From NCBI GenBank assembly GCA_949316235.1, contig OX438759.1, forward strand, positions 15,344,618 to 15,408,617: 64,000 nt of DNA, written 5' to 3'. A program made the position numbers and the translations under genes. Shown piece by piece: positions 15,301 through 30,300 of this stretch. The DNA comes from Oegoconia quadripuncta (taxonomy: Eukaryota > Arthropoda > Insecta > Lepidoptera > Autostichidae). The number at the start of each line of letters is the position of its first letter. Position 1 is the first letter of the stretch. Under the pieces are notes generated by a model, which searched no databases, had not been told where the DNA came from, and saw nothing but the letters and a program-made list of their open reading frames with translations.

Positions 15301-18300
15301 GTGAAATCAAACTATTCTTAACGAAGAAGTACGTGGCGAAAATTTTTCTAAATTTGGACGACGCACATCGAATTTTCAAACTATGTCTTGATTCAATAAT
15401 TCGACACACAGTTCAATTGTCTGGAAACTTAGAATATGTCTATCGATAGAGTTTCAGTAAAATTTAAATCATGTTACATGCTTCGTTCGATTATGCTATT
15501 CCATTAAAGAGTTCTTGGATCACAAGAACAATTGAATGCATGTTGATTTTCTTGGTGTCAAAATTGGATATTGTCTAATATTTGCATGTCATTATAACGA
15601 CTGAATTAGAAGGATCTTATTGTAATAACACTTTTTTTTTTCTTTTTTTTTGACGCTGGGAAATGCGTTCCGCATACTACGCAGCTCCTCGGGGGGGAGC
15701 TGCGCAGTTATGTGGGACTCCCGGGCGATTGCCCGGTATACCCACTAAAACCCAGCGATGAACCCTCTGCGTCTATGAAGGGCGGTGCAGGCTCCCTGAC
15801 GAATACCACTGCCACCGCCCCAACGCTAGGCACGTTTACGCGTGCCTTCCGACCGTTGTAGGGTGCCCCGGTTCATGGGAGACACCCTCAGTCTTTTGCC
15901 CGTGTGTGGCGGTGGGCCCCCCGACCCACCGCCTGGGCGATTCGCCTATGGGGGCGGAAGGAGAAGCGCGTAGCGTCGTCGTCTCCGCCCTCGCCGTCTT
16001 TGTCGCAACGGGTCAGCGAGAGAACTCTCTTCCCTGACCCGCTCCGCGGCCTCCTTCTGCGAAATGACGTCTTCGCAGAAGGAGGACATGGCTTCCCAGC
16101 ACCTTTCACTACTGTAATGTACCCTATTCAAGAGCAAATCATATTCTATTTTATTCGCGCGTCTCCAAGAATTTGCGCTGAACCTAAATCTTTCCCATGA
16201 CATCACAACATATCAAAAGTTCATAAAAGCTAATTGCTAGACATATACGCCTCTCCAACGGCACGAAAATTTATAGATATAGATAATGGATTGAATTTGT
16301 TAACACCAATAAAATATTATGTTACGACCCAAATTATATTCACCCTGATGAGAAGGATTTTCCGATTTTTACCTTACAATTTTTTTTGGTATTTAGTTTC
16401 GACACGTTGGAGGACTGCGAGAGACGTTGTCGGACCGGCCAGCCAGCGACGGCCGTTGCCACCACTACCACCAGCGCACCACAGGTAACTGCTAAGTCAA
16501 AGTCATTGTACAAAGTATTTATTAATATCCAACATGTCTCAATATTTTTGTCAGAGCAGTATGTCCAAACCCCTTCGAAATTATTTCAGCCATTCGAGCC
16601 GATTCCACCACAGTGCCAACAGCCTTCCGACTGGAAGGACTGCGCCAATGCCCCGCCAGAGGTATGGTACATGGACCCCAACACTCGCGAGTGCACACTC
16701 CACCAGATCAAGAAGCCAGGCCGGGACTGCAGGCCCACCGGCATCTTCCCGAGTGAGGAGGCTTGTGAACGAGAATGCGGCGTGTTCCGTAATATTGGTG
16801 AGTACGTGGCGATAAGAGGAATAAAACCAAGGGAGGGGATGCAACACGGGGCTAATAGATAGCTCTTACTATTCCTAGACTTTTCTTTTTTAATTTTTTT
16901 TCTTTAATTCTTACTATAAGGGTGATTTTTTCAAGCGGGCGTGCAAGGCCAAATACGAACTATGTGGAATAGCGAAGAGTACTCAAAGGAGTCTCGGGCC
17001 CGATTTTGATGAAAATTAAGTAATGCGCCGATTATACAAACAAATGACGGAACGCCACAGACATTTTTCATTTCTTTTTTTTTTCTTTTATGCACCACGG
17101 GTTGGTACTTGACCTCAATCACACCTGATGTTAAGTGAAAATGAGGTCGAAGGTGGAAGCGTACCGACCCGGAAACCCCAACACATTTGGGGGACTGGCT
17201 ATCTTATCTTTGACAACCGGAACACAACAATGCTTATTAACATTGCTGCTTGGCGGCAGATTTAGATAAGATGGTGGTAGCTAGCCAGACGGACATTTAA
17301 AATGCCCTACCACCAACCAAACCGAGTACTTAAACATGTACCCCGCTGAGGATCGAACCCGCGACCTCTAAATCGTAAACCCAATGTTGTTTACATTGGG
17401 CCACGGAGGCGGTTTCATTTGTTATAAACCACACCTATCCACTGCAAGCTTCGCTAAATTCTTTCTCTTCTACCAGACGTGTGCAAGTTCCCGAAAGATC
17501 CTGGCCCGTGCAGCAATTATGAGCTGAAGTACTACTTCGACGCTGATAACAACCGCTGCGACCAGTTCTACTACGGCGGCTGCCAGGGTGGACCCAACCG
17601 ATTCTCCAGCGCTGACGAGTGCGAATATAATTGTGCACCGGACACTGGTAACTTTTCCGTTTTGCATAACACTCGTACACTCCTCTCGCTCTACGATGGT
17701 CGCCGGTTATTTCAATTCAAACTATATGTCTGCATTGTCTGCTTGTATTACGTAACATGACCTAATATCTAGATCTAAATTGTAGTTTCTTATCCTTATT
17801 CTTACATGAATAAAATAAAAGAAGAATAAATTCCAAGCTGGTTAACTTTGGAAGAACTCTGCTCCTATTGACAGCTTTTAGTGTAGGTTAGGCTCACAAC
17901 GTTTTCTTATTCAAAAACGTGGTGACTGACAGTTCTTGAAATATTTACTTTCAAAGAAATTAATCACAATAAATTTAATTATGTATTGCCTAGTACATGA
18001 ACTCGTTGAATTAGTCGACATTAATTACGTTTGCATATCACCAGACCCATGCCATTATCCATCTATACTGGGCAAATGCATGGAGAACTTCGAGTCGTGG
18101 TATTACAGCGAGAGCCGCGACGAATGCAGTCTGGAGGCTATCAACGGAGGCTGCAGAAGTACCGATAGCAGGTAATTAAACCCGTCTTCCCTCTTAACTT
18201 ATTAGCACAGCTTAACATGTTTCTTTTTTGGGACAGTTAGTCAACTCTCGAGTTTCTAAGGGTAATCATGCGGGGCTGCGGGATGCGGGGGTGTCTAAGT

Positions 18301-21300
18301 GGGCGGGGCTTCGGTCCATTCTATCAGCACGTCTCTCAGTCTAGGGGTACCTCTCACCTACTCATACGCTACTACAACAACTACTCGTATTTTGGTAGTG
18401 TAAATGTGTTAACCCTACATGCGTCTACGAGCTGTCAGCGATCCGAAACTTCTGTATGAAGTCTTGTATGTATAATACAAGGTTATATTTAGTATACCAA
18501 AAAGCCGATGCACCCCAATTATATCATATATTTTGTAATCAATATGGCTAGAAAAAATAAAATTAAAATAAAGCATTGTTGCGAATTCAGTTACTGAACA
18601 CCCTACAAACGGAAACGTTTGTAGGGTGTTTATCATTCCTTAATTAAATACAAAAAAATAACTCCATATTTTTGTACACGGAATCCATTCTATACGTGCT
18701 TCTCACTCTTTGATTAGCAACTTTGACCAATACACCAAAAGGTTGCGGGTTCGAATCCCGCTAGGGGCATATGTGTGATGAATACGGACATGTGCACCCG
18801 AGTTACGGATGTTTTCATTTATACTAAGTATTTACAAAAAAAAATGTATTTATATAGTATATCAACCATCTGGTAACCACAACACAAACCTATAGTTGCT
18901 TACTGTGGAACTAGATGGCGCTGTGTGTATGTCTAAGGATATTTATTTATTCTGACCAAATTCATTTCAGGTTTCAGGTATACAATAAATAACCTTGTAT
19001 AATTCTTAGGCTGTGTTATTTATTAGGTACCCATCGCTAAGCTTTCCTCATAGTCGTTTCAGACCTGGTAAAGGTAAATTAAGTTTTCTACTAGTAAATC
19101 ACAATATTAAACCTATTTTCATCATCAGGTTTAATTCTCAAGAGGAATGTGAAGCTCGCTGCAGAAGGAGGCCCCCAGCGCCAACGACCACTACTGTGGC
19201 ACCGTTCACCCCCGCGCAACAGGTAACATATAGACATGTCCTAATGTAATTGATACTACTTTTTATCTAATTAAAATAATTTACGAATTCTTTCATTCAG
19301 TTGTTAGAAAGAAGTTAGAAAAGTGGCCCTAAAATTGGATGTATTTTTGGAAAATCCATGAATTCAAATGTAAATCTTTTTAGTCCCTTAAAAATACGTG
19401 ATATTTGTGGTGTAACTTCCTATATAATCTTAAAGTTCCTGATTCTTTGTAGAACGATTGAGTCATCAGTAATAGAATAAGAATGTATTCTGTAGCTTGC
19501 TATAGGTATTTAGTCATAAAACCTACAATATTAAATTAAAGTTACCACTGTGAACTTCATTGCGTTGTTGAAGATGCATAGTGTTTATTTGTCACAAAAT
19601 AGTGTACACAAAATTTTAAAATTTAATTAATAATACATATTATAGAGACTATACGTAAATAAATATATTTAATACTGAGGAGAATCATTTTCTTGAAAAT
19701 TTCTTAAGCTGGACTTGCGCGGTTTGTGTGCGGTATTTAATATCCTTGAAAGCTGTTGGGAGGTGCCAAATAAAATTTTAAGTTTTCGCGAAGATAGACG
19801 CAAGATTTTTTTTACCCGACGAGACGTTCTACAGATTGCGGAGACTGAATGCCGCACCCCGGACTCCTTAGAGCCGTGTGGCGAGAACATCACGGTGTGG
19901 TACTACGACGAGTCGCGCGGCGCGTGCGCATGGGCTGAGTTCGGCGGCTGCCGCCATCCCAATAGCTACCGATCAGAGGAGGAGTGTGAGCGGCATTGCG
20001 GCGCCTTCCGGGGACTTGGTATGGAAACTTTAGATATATGTGTTATCGATTGATCAACATATACGCTTTGCAATTTGATGTGGCTTCTTTCATTCATAAA
20101 GGGAATTAAATTTACTGCAATTACTCTGAATGTCATCCAAACATCTCAAACATTACGAGGTATCAATGATGATGGTCTAAATCGAGATATGGTGATAGCA
20201 TAGTACCAGTAGGCACGTCAACAGCCTATAGAAGACCACAAACATTTTAATAAAGTACCGATATTAATAATTAATTCCTTGAGAATCGAACCACCACCTG
20301 CAGTTCAATGGTGTGATGGCTGAGCTTACCTAAACAACTAAAGTTTTGCGACCCGAAAAGCAATTCACTTAGGTGTTTAATATTATTATATATTTGGAGT
20401 GACTTATCTCAAACGAGTGACACGAGGATATTCTTCGCTTCGGAATCATGTCGCTTCCTGTCCATACGATATTGTGTTCAACATTATCAGAAATTCCTTT
20501 TTGTACTTTTCTTTTTTGGTAACCCGTCTCTATATCTATCTATCTATATCTATATAAGTTAATATATAATCTAATATATTAACTTTGGCATCGCAATATA
20601 TTTACGAAAACTTAATGTACGTAAGAAAGAATCTGCATTTGTTTAGGAAAAATTGTGAAATACACAATGTAAATACAAGATATAAAAATAAACTTGCTGT
20701 CTATAGCAGTCGCTTACACAAAGTCACAAAGTCATTCAAGGGACAATGTATACGCTTTTATAATAAGGTTCCGGTAGACATTCAAAATTTGCCTTTAAAT
20801 AACTTTAAAACAACCATTAAACAGAAACTATGTGCCAAAGGCTATTATAAAATTTCTGACTATCTGGATGATAAGAATGCGTGGACATGAACCGCTCGGC
20901 AATATCCAGTAAATTCTATTCTTATTTTTCTTTGTCGAATCATCAATTTAACAATTATTCCAAATTGTATTTGTATTGGCTTATTTAAAAAGAGCAACCC
21001 CTGGGTTTCTTGCTCGTTCTTCTCTGGGGAGACTGCCTAGTGAATGAGCGATAACTGTATGTCATGACGATTTCAAATGTTATTCATATAACTTATGATT
21101 TTGATTTGATTCTATGTCATTAAAGGTTTTAACTTCCTACAGACGTGTGTGGCGCACCCCTCGACCCTGGTCCATGCCGCGCCCACATCATCAAGGTGTA
21201 CTGGGAGGCCACATCAGGACGCTGCCTATCTTACGGCTACGGCGGCTGCCAGGGCGGCCCCAACCGGTTTTCCAGCGTTGACGAGTGCGAGGAAGTCTGC

Positions 21301-24300
21301 GGAGCCACCGGGCCAGGTATGACTCGTGTAGTTTTGATATATTCACCCATGAATGCTTGTTCATTATCATTTAGATTGTATTGTTACTTATTTCTCTTCT
21401 TCTATTAACTGTTTCACAAAATAAATGAACAATCGCACTGAACTTAGGCTATTATCATAACTTTATGACTACTAACTTAAGACCTGTCAGTGCCTCTGCT
21501 CCAGCGATCTGACTTTTAGTCAACGCTGATAATATTCCTTGCAGATCTTATGCTTTCTACTGAGTCAAAGACCTCTGATGCTTTTTCATTGGATTTACTG
21601 CTTGAGGGCACTAAAGTTCTTCTAATACTATTTTATACAAAATTTATATACCATTAACCGGCTAGCTTGAGTTAGAGCAATACCATCACTTGCTTGCACT
21701 GGGTCACTAACGGCCGAGGGGTGGGGTGGGGCAGACGCGTCGTGTCTCCAGGAGGTGGACTCAGGCTCGACGGGCTGTGGGCAGCCTTCCCAGCGCCGCT
21801 GGCACTACGACCCGCTGTATGGCGAGTGCATCGTGTTCGTCTACTCCGGCTGCGGTGGCAATGGGAACAACTACATCTCGTACGAGGAGTGCGACGCGCT
21901 TTGCAAGACCAGGGCACCCGGTACAATGTCGCATCGCTTGCGCTAGACCGCTCTATCGCGCTCGAGTTCTAGGGCACCATCTGTTTGATGGCAGTGAAAG
22001 AGCTGGCCTACTCACAAGTTATAATTTTTTATGGTTAAGTGAATATACCGGGAATGCACCTCGATATTCACCAAAGTTCTACTAATTGTGGTCAAGGGGA
22101 AGAAGTGATTGTTACATTATCCACCAGAATTATTCTCTATCTTGTACATACTTCTGATATGCATAAATTCGCATGTCATGAGAAATCTATCTTCTAGCCA
22201 GAGCGTATGTTCAGCCATCGTGGCATGTCATCACAACGTCAGCTTCTGCGATCATCGTCTTCACCGCTTGCGTGCACGCTTGCAATCTATCTCTTTTGCA
22301 CTTTTCACACTATGAAACTTTTGTTTTTGAATCGGAAATTATCTAAATATTAAAATAATAAAAGAATTTAATTCGCCAATTAAAAGCAACGTTCAGGGCA
22401 ACGAAACTCTACTCTGTTTAGTATGGGTGTAACCTATACATTCTCGTTTACTCATGGTATCATTACCATTGAAATTTTTGACGTTATCGCCGTCCAAGAT
22501 CTAAACCAAATTATTCCAACAGATGAACCAAGCGGCAATGAAGTCTTACCCGACTGCGATCGTTACAACGAGGAATGCTCCAACCAACGCTGTCCGTATG
22601 GCATTCAGCGCACGCGAACAGCCGAAGGATGCGAGCGATGCACTTGTGTTCAAGCGGACTGCTCGAGGTACAACGAGGAATGCTCACGACTGCAGTGCCA
22701 GTACAACATCCAGCGAACGCGCACGGCTGAGGGATGCGAGAGGTGCTCTTGCGTGCAGGTAAGATCAGCTGCAACGTCGTACTCTATCTAACAATAAGAA
22801 TAAAAAAGAAGAACGCCTCAACACGGTGCAAATAAATAAATGTTTCTGACACTTACCTACACCAATCATCTAGTCGCAAACTAAGCAAATAAATAAATAA
22901 AATATAAATAAATATTTCGGACACTTACACCAATCATCTAGTCCCAAACTAAGCAAAGCTTGTACTATGGATACTAGATAATGGATAAACATACATAAAT
23001 ATTTATATAAACATCCATGACTCAGGAATAAATGTTCATATTCATCACACAAACATTTACCCGTCGCGGGATTCGAACCCGCAACCGTTGGTTTCGCTGA
23101 TAGGGTCACTATCCACTACACCAATCGGTCGTCAAATGTTGTACTACTAGATAACGGATAAATATTTATATAAACATCCATGATTCGTGAATAAATGTTC
23201 GTATTCATCACACAAACTTTTACCCTTCGCGGGATTCGAACCCGCAACCGTTGGTTTCGCTGAGAGGGTCACTATCCACTACCCCAATCGGTTTTCGGCA
23301 AAAACAAGTAAATTATAAATAAAAAAATACAATTTTAGATAATGCGCACAATGCTGTCACGTGTTGCGGCGTGCACAAATGGGTTAGCACTCAGCTCATG
23401 CTGCGACGGATCACGTTGGTTTTCAGCGCACCCAATGCCCAGTGACGAACAATTCTCTGCATAGCAGTAATATAATAATCATATACAGCGATGATTACCT
23501 ATACTTTTGCACGTAGTAGTAGCAGAGAGTAAATGATTCCAGTTGCGTGCAAAAGTAGTATGGTAAACTAGTTATTATCGTGTTAGCTAGCGTAGATTTA
23601 CTAGCGTAGATACTGGTTACTAAGACTGGGTAAACCAAGACGGAAAAACTGTCTTGGCAGTGATTTTTGTTGTTGAAATGAGTCCATTTGAATTTAAGTC
23701 AATACAAGAAATAAAGATAAACTTGCAGGTCACATAAGTCGCCTCCGCAAAGTCAGTAATTCATTCAAAGGGTATGCTTTTCCAATAAGATTCCTGTTGA
23801 TATATAAAATCTTCCTTTCAATAAATTTAAAGATACTATAAAACAGGGACATAACCAGCTCGTTCGCATAACCAGGCTATTTCACAATTAATAATGAAAT
23901 ATTATAATATAAAATAATAATTAATAATTTTGTAATATAAAAACCTTTTTTTTTTAAAGAGCAACCTTTCGAGTTTCTTGCTTGTTCTTCTCAGGGGAAA
24001 ATTGCCTTTTGAACAAGCAGTAGCTTTAAAAATGTAAAATCTGACTATTTTAAATGTACCCTGTGTACCTACCAAATAAAGCATTTTTGATTTGATTTAG
24101 GTTTGAGGTTAGAATTTAGGTTGATAGTGATTAAAATGTATTTCTTTTTTAGGTCGAAATTGACTGCGAACCACTAAAGCAGGAGTGCGAGCGACTGAAG
24201 TGTATCTACGGAATGGAGCGGGTCAAGGGTGACGACGGATGTGAGAGGTAAGTTGTAAAATACCAGCAGACTGTGCGGATCCAGGACAACTTTTTCTTTT

Positions 24301-27300
24301 ATGCACAACGGGTTGGTACTTGACCTCAACCACATCTGATGTTAAGTGAAGATGAGGTCGAAGGGGGAAGCGTACTGGCTATCTTATCTCTGACAACCGG
24401 AACACAACAATGCTATCAACATTGCTGCTTGGCGGCAGATTTAGATAAGATGGTGGTAGCTAGCCAGGCGGACATTTAAAATGCCCTACCACCAACTAAT
24501 GGGACTTGACCAATGTCAACTCCCATTCATTCAATTCATTGCATTAAATAATGCAACATATTACGATATTTTACAATTAATCGTAAGTTAAACAACAATG
24601 GAAAGACTCTATAAACATTAAGAAATCAGTTCACGAATACACACAAAAGATAATACTAAGCTAAGAAAATATAATACTTAAGAGATAATAATAAAATAAA
24701 TATAATTATATTTACATAACTATAAAAAGTGTATCGCCTCGAGTTCTCCTACCTGTAGCATTGTCCCCAGCACGCTAGCCGCGTTACCCCGCTGCAACGC
24801 AGGCTTAGTCTTTGTGTAAAGAAGGCACCCGCCCTGAGGTCACCTGACGCTTGGATTAGCAATCCCGACACCTCTTTTATGATTTTTTTAGTGTCGGACG
24901 ACCATGGACCCATTGTTTGGAAGGCAAGTGCCGCAAACTCGTAATTAGTAGTTAAACACGCGTATTTGCGGCACTTTACTCTCTGGGCGAGGTCGGCGGC
25001 GGCACCGAGCGGTGAGCTCTGTACATAAGATGGGGCCAAAGTATCTACACAAATGGCATCCCAGGCCAGTGTGCGGCCAAGTCGCCAGGGAACCAGAGTG
25101 CATCCGTCAGGTCATAATGCAAAACATTTAATTGCTAAGTTCTAAGGGACCCAAACCTTAACAACACATGGCTGTATATAGCTAGTAGACATAAGACTGT
25201 CAATGATTATGATATGATGACACAATTGATATAATCATGGGTCAGTTTCTATAGAAATTACAATTTATTTATTATGCTTATCCTGCAGGTGCCGATGCAT
25301 CGACCATCCGTGCGCCACCAAGGAATGTCCGCCGGGAGACAGGTGTGTGGCTATCGCGTATCGAGATCCACTGACACAGGACCCACGGTACTCAGCTGAC
25401 TGTCGTACTGGTGAGTAACTATTGCCGTCTGCTCAAAACACTAATTCCTCCATACAAAATCTAATAAGTATTTATTTACAAAAATGTATTTATGTAGTAT
25501 ATCAACCATCTGGTATCCACAACACAAGCCTATAGTTGCTTACTGTGGAACTAGATGACGCTGTGTGTAAGTCTAAGGATATTTTATTTATTTATTATTT
25601 ATATTAATAGAAGGAATCTTTTATCGCTTAGCTGCTTGCCGATTGTAGAGTATTCAGTCAAAGTTCTTTACGGGCCTTCCAGTTATATTCCATGTCACGT
25701 AAAATGCAAGATTCGGTTTTCAATCTTTCTCGGCTCCCCATGATCTTCGGGCTTCGGGTAATGCTCTGCTTCTCTTAGGTTGAGACTATGTAATTAACAT
25801 TTTTTTTTTAATGATTAACTGAATACGCGTGTGACCACTATCTCACCTGATGGGGAGTGACAATGTGGTCGAAGATGAAGCACGCGATCCCAGTAGATAT
25901 CTATTCTTGAATAGCTCAAGGTTGTAGGATTGAGGAAAAGCTGACACCTGAAGAGAGTTCCATACCTTGGCTGTTCATGAATGAATAGTCGAACTTCTTA
26001 GTGCGAATGTTCGGTATATTAACTCCAAACGGGTTGGTTTATTTTCCGTGTCAATAAACAGAGCTTAAATGGAATAGACCTAACCCGCCTCTTCCCGTGG
26101 GTGTCGCAAAAGTCGACTAAAGGACTGTCCACCAAAAACATCTATAAAGCACGTTTCAATGATGATGGGCTTACCCCCTCCCACGTGTGTATTTCTGTAT
26201 ATTACATAAGGTGAACCGTAGATGTTGTTTCATTCATTAAACATTTAATGTTTTGAATACCCAAACACTATTGATGACGATTGATTGGTGTAGTTGATAG
26301 TGACCCCGTCAGCGAAACCAACGGTTGCAGGTGCGAATCCCGCGAGGGGTAAATGTTTGTGTAATGAATATGAACATCCCGAGTCATTAATGTTTATATA
26401 AATATTTATTTTATTTTTATTTTATTTTCTTAGGAAAACCAACGGCTGTTTTACAAATTATCACTTAAACTAAAAAACTGAAAGCAAATTAGAGGTTTCC
26501 ACTGATAGAACCTACATAAACTTAATTAAAAATTAAAAAAAAGAACTAAGTATACATTGCAATCAGAGAACGGTTGGTAAAATTTATGGATGGCATATCC
26601 TTGCATTGCCAATCCAAAAAAACAAATGGGTCACTGCAGTATTAAGTTACTTTTTGGCCAAAAAAAAACGTCTACTCAATGTGTTCTTTGCCGATGTAAC
26701 GCTAGTACAAAACAGGTCCAAATCAAACTCGTTGCTAAATAAATTAAAATTCTTACTAGCTCGCTGCACAAACGCAACATTTATTCACGAATCATGGATG
26801 TTTATATAAATATTTATCCGTTATCTAGTAGTACAACATTTGACGACCGATTGGTGTAGTGGATAGTAACCCTATCAGCGAAACGAACGGTTGCGGGTTC
26901 GAATCCCGCGACGGGTAAATGTTTGTGTGATGAATATGAACATTTATTCCTGAGTCATGGATGTTTATATAAATATTTATGTATGTTTATCCGTTATCTA
27001 ATATCCATAGTTCAATCTTTGCTCAGTTTGGGACTAGATGATTGATGTAAGTGTCCGAAATATTTATTTATTATTATTGTTTGGGATATCTCTGACCGTT
27101 TGGGATAAAGGCCGTGACGTTAAGTATGTACACCGCGCTTACCCTGATGAACTCCCCAGTGAACAAGCCAGGCGCGTGCCCGGCCGAGGAGCTGCCCCCG
27201 GCGGAGGGCGCGGAGGGCGCGGAGGGCGCGGAGGGCGCGCAGTGCCGGCGCGAGTGTAACGACGACGCGGACTGCCGCGGCGTCAGCAAGTGCTGCGCCC

Positions 27301-30300
27301 GCGCCTGCAGCCAGCTGTGCCTCGACCCCGCCGCCGCCACCAGCCCGCGCCCGCGGACCACCACCTACGTGCCCGGTGAGGCCATCTCACCTCCATATTT
27401 CTACTGACAGTTGTAGGCCAGAAATCCAGAACGTACAGTGGGCAAAGCAAGCTGCTGACTGAAGGTAGGCGGTCTAACGGGACATGTTACACCCCCCTTT
27501 TCCGGCATTAAGTTATATCTGCTCAGAGACGTTTGGGATAATATCAACTTAAAGCTTGAAAATGAGGCCGGAAGGTGGAAAGGCGCTCACTTAAAAATCT
27601 CATCTTAACTAGGAGATTGGCTCCCTGAACATCTGGAACACCACAACACTCTCGAATTATTGTTGCTTCGCGGCGGACTTTGATAAGACAATGATGTAGC
27701 TCAGGCTCATCGGGCTTGCGCCAGGCGGGAATTTATAGAAAAGTATTTATATACCTTTGTAAACAGGGGTTCTGATTTCATATTAAGGTTACGTAACCCC
27801 AGCGGGGTACATGTTTAAATACTCGGTTTGGTTGGTGGTAGGGCATTTTAAATGTCCGTCTGGCAAGCTACCACCATCTTATCTAAATCTGCCGCCAAGC
27901 AGCAATTTTAATAGCATTGGTTGTGTTCCGGTTGTCAGAGATAAGATAGCCAGTCCCCCAAATGTGTTGGGGTTTCCGGGTCAGTACGCTTCCACCTTCG
28001 ACCTCATCTTCACTTAACATCAGGTGTTATTGAGGTCAAGTACGGACACGTCGTGCATAAAAAAATATATATATCTCTACATACTAAGTTCTACTTGGAT
28101 TACGTTCTGGGGTTCTAAACGCACTATATATGACTTTGACAATGTCATCTACCATGGGCAATATCGTTTGCTTGTTCACTCATTTCGTCTGACTGACATC
28201 TTGGTTTAGTCGAAATCACCTTGGTTGTCTTGAACCGTGATTGGAATTAAAGTGAGTACTTATCTAGTTAGGGAGGGACTCTGGACAGAAAATATAAAAA
28301 GTAAGTCGAGAAATCACAGAATTATTCACAAACTAAAACGTTAATAATATAATTAGTTAATAATATTAATATTTTTTGGACTCCAACATCAATTACGTAG
28401 TGCCGCCGTAACTATGAATCTCTTTAACAGAGCTGCCACAAGCACCACAAGCGGTCCCGGAAACTTCACCTGAAGTGACGTCAGAGGAAGGCGGCAAAGC
28501 CACGCTACGTTGCCTCTTCCACGGCAACCCTCCCCCGAAGATCACATGGCGCCGGGGAGAAATCACTGTACGTATCTGCTTTAGTAATTTGGATATGACT
28601 TTACTTTACTCTTCTCAGCCGTCCTAGAAATAGCATGCAAAGTGACCAGGAACACAACTTTTCTCTTTTATGGTTAAGATATGACACTCTGAGGTCAGTG
28701 TTACGTGACGCAGAAGAGAGATCACTGTCAGTAGTCTTAACGGTATTCGTGTCGATTCGGATGTACACCAACTAAACTAAAAAACCAGTTTTAGAGTAGT
28801 ACTGTCTCTCTCCCTGGAACAGTACGATGCGACGGCACCACTCCAAAACTGATTTTAGTTTAGTTGGTGTACATCTTAAACTTATTAACAAAGCATATTA
28901 TAAAATATCAGACTATTTAGATCATAACCATCCCTGAACATAATCAGATCGTTCGCATGCCAGGCTATTTCACAATTAATAATGACATATAAAAACCTTA
29001 ATGTAAAATCAAAGCCTGATTTTAAAAGAGCAACCCTTCGAGTTTCTTGCTTGTTCTTCTCAGGGGAAAATTGAATTTTGAACAAGCAGTAGCTTAAAAA
29101 ATGTAAAATTGACTATTTTAAGTGTACTGTGTGCACCTTCAAAATAAAGCATTTTTGACTTTGACTTTGATCCGAATCGACACCATTGTCTACTTAGAAG
29201 ACATTTGGATTTTCGCAAAAGTTTTCTAAAAATTTATTAATTGTCTATTTATTAATTTACTAGAAACAATTTGTCCCGGTATCATGCAGCCTTATCCTTC
29301 ACGTTATCCAAAGACAAAACACCAAATTGTTGAGCGAGCAACCAACCAATCGCACCTCAGAATGTAATCGATCAAATTACATACCTAATAGATTCAATTG
29401 CTTGCCGAGTACATCGCATTGTTTTAATAGTCTATACAAGTACATCAACAGACCGTTAGTGTATTCAATCTGATCTGGAAATAACAGAGATTTTTTACAG
29501 AACTCGCTATACTTTGCTGAGTAGGATTGCTCGGCAAAATTAGAGATTTTTCTGCACAAAATTTATTACGGGTGTCTTATTTAATTAGATCGACGGGACT
29601 GTCGGCCGCTACCGACTGCTATCAGATGGCGCTTTAGAGATCGTTTCGCTGTACCGAAATGACTCGGGGGTTTACATCTGTGTCGCGGACAACGGGCTCG
29701 GCACCGCGCGGCAGGAGATTCGGTTACAGGTCAACGGTGAGTGTGCACGGGGCTTTACATTGGTTGTCCTACGGTGCTGGAGAAATATGTTAGATTCCTA
29801 CAAACAATATGCATGTGCTAATGGTGGAAGATATGAGCGATTACTTCAAATTTTATTACGAGCGAAGATAGCTCAGCAACGTCAAAAATAACGGTTTGCT
29901 TAAATCTGCTAGTGAGTTTAGCCTGTATATATAGGGCACACTGAAAGTATTACATAAGTCATAAATAACACAGTTTCTAATTAAAGTACCTACCTACTTA
30001 ACATATTTACTATGTTTCCAAATGTTCTCCGTTCCATTTTAACAATTCAAACCAATTTTCAAACCATGGGTACCACCTGTATCATAGCCTCTTCTGGCTC
30101 TGTAAATATCAAACCCCTCATGAAATGTTTGATTGTTGGGAAAAGGAAGAAATCACATGGGATCCAGACTATGCAGGATGTCTTACGAGATCCACCTTTT
30201 CAGAACCAAAAATTAGTTGTCATGGTGCAAGAGAATGTAATTTATCGGTCGTCTCTCCTGAACTTTTTCGAGAACACTGGGTAAACAATCATTTGTGAAT

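Noticed and set aside
15888..16206. Arg/Ser-rich frames on both strands
   Set aside because: They lie in a GC-rich retroelement 3' end; no protein family is recognised.
21726..22085. 119-codon frame overlapping Kunitz 13
   Set aside because: Wrong frame; the GGGCAG acceptor gives a six-Cys Kunitz domain in phase.
27074..27364. 96-codon reverse frame over the WAP exon
   Set aside because: Antisense of a GC-rich coding exon that has all eight WAP Cys on the plus strand.
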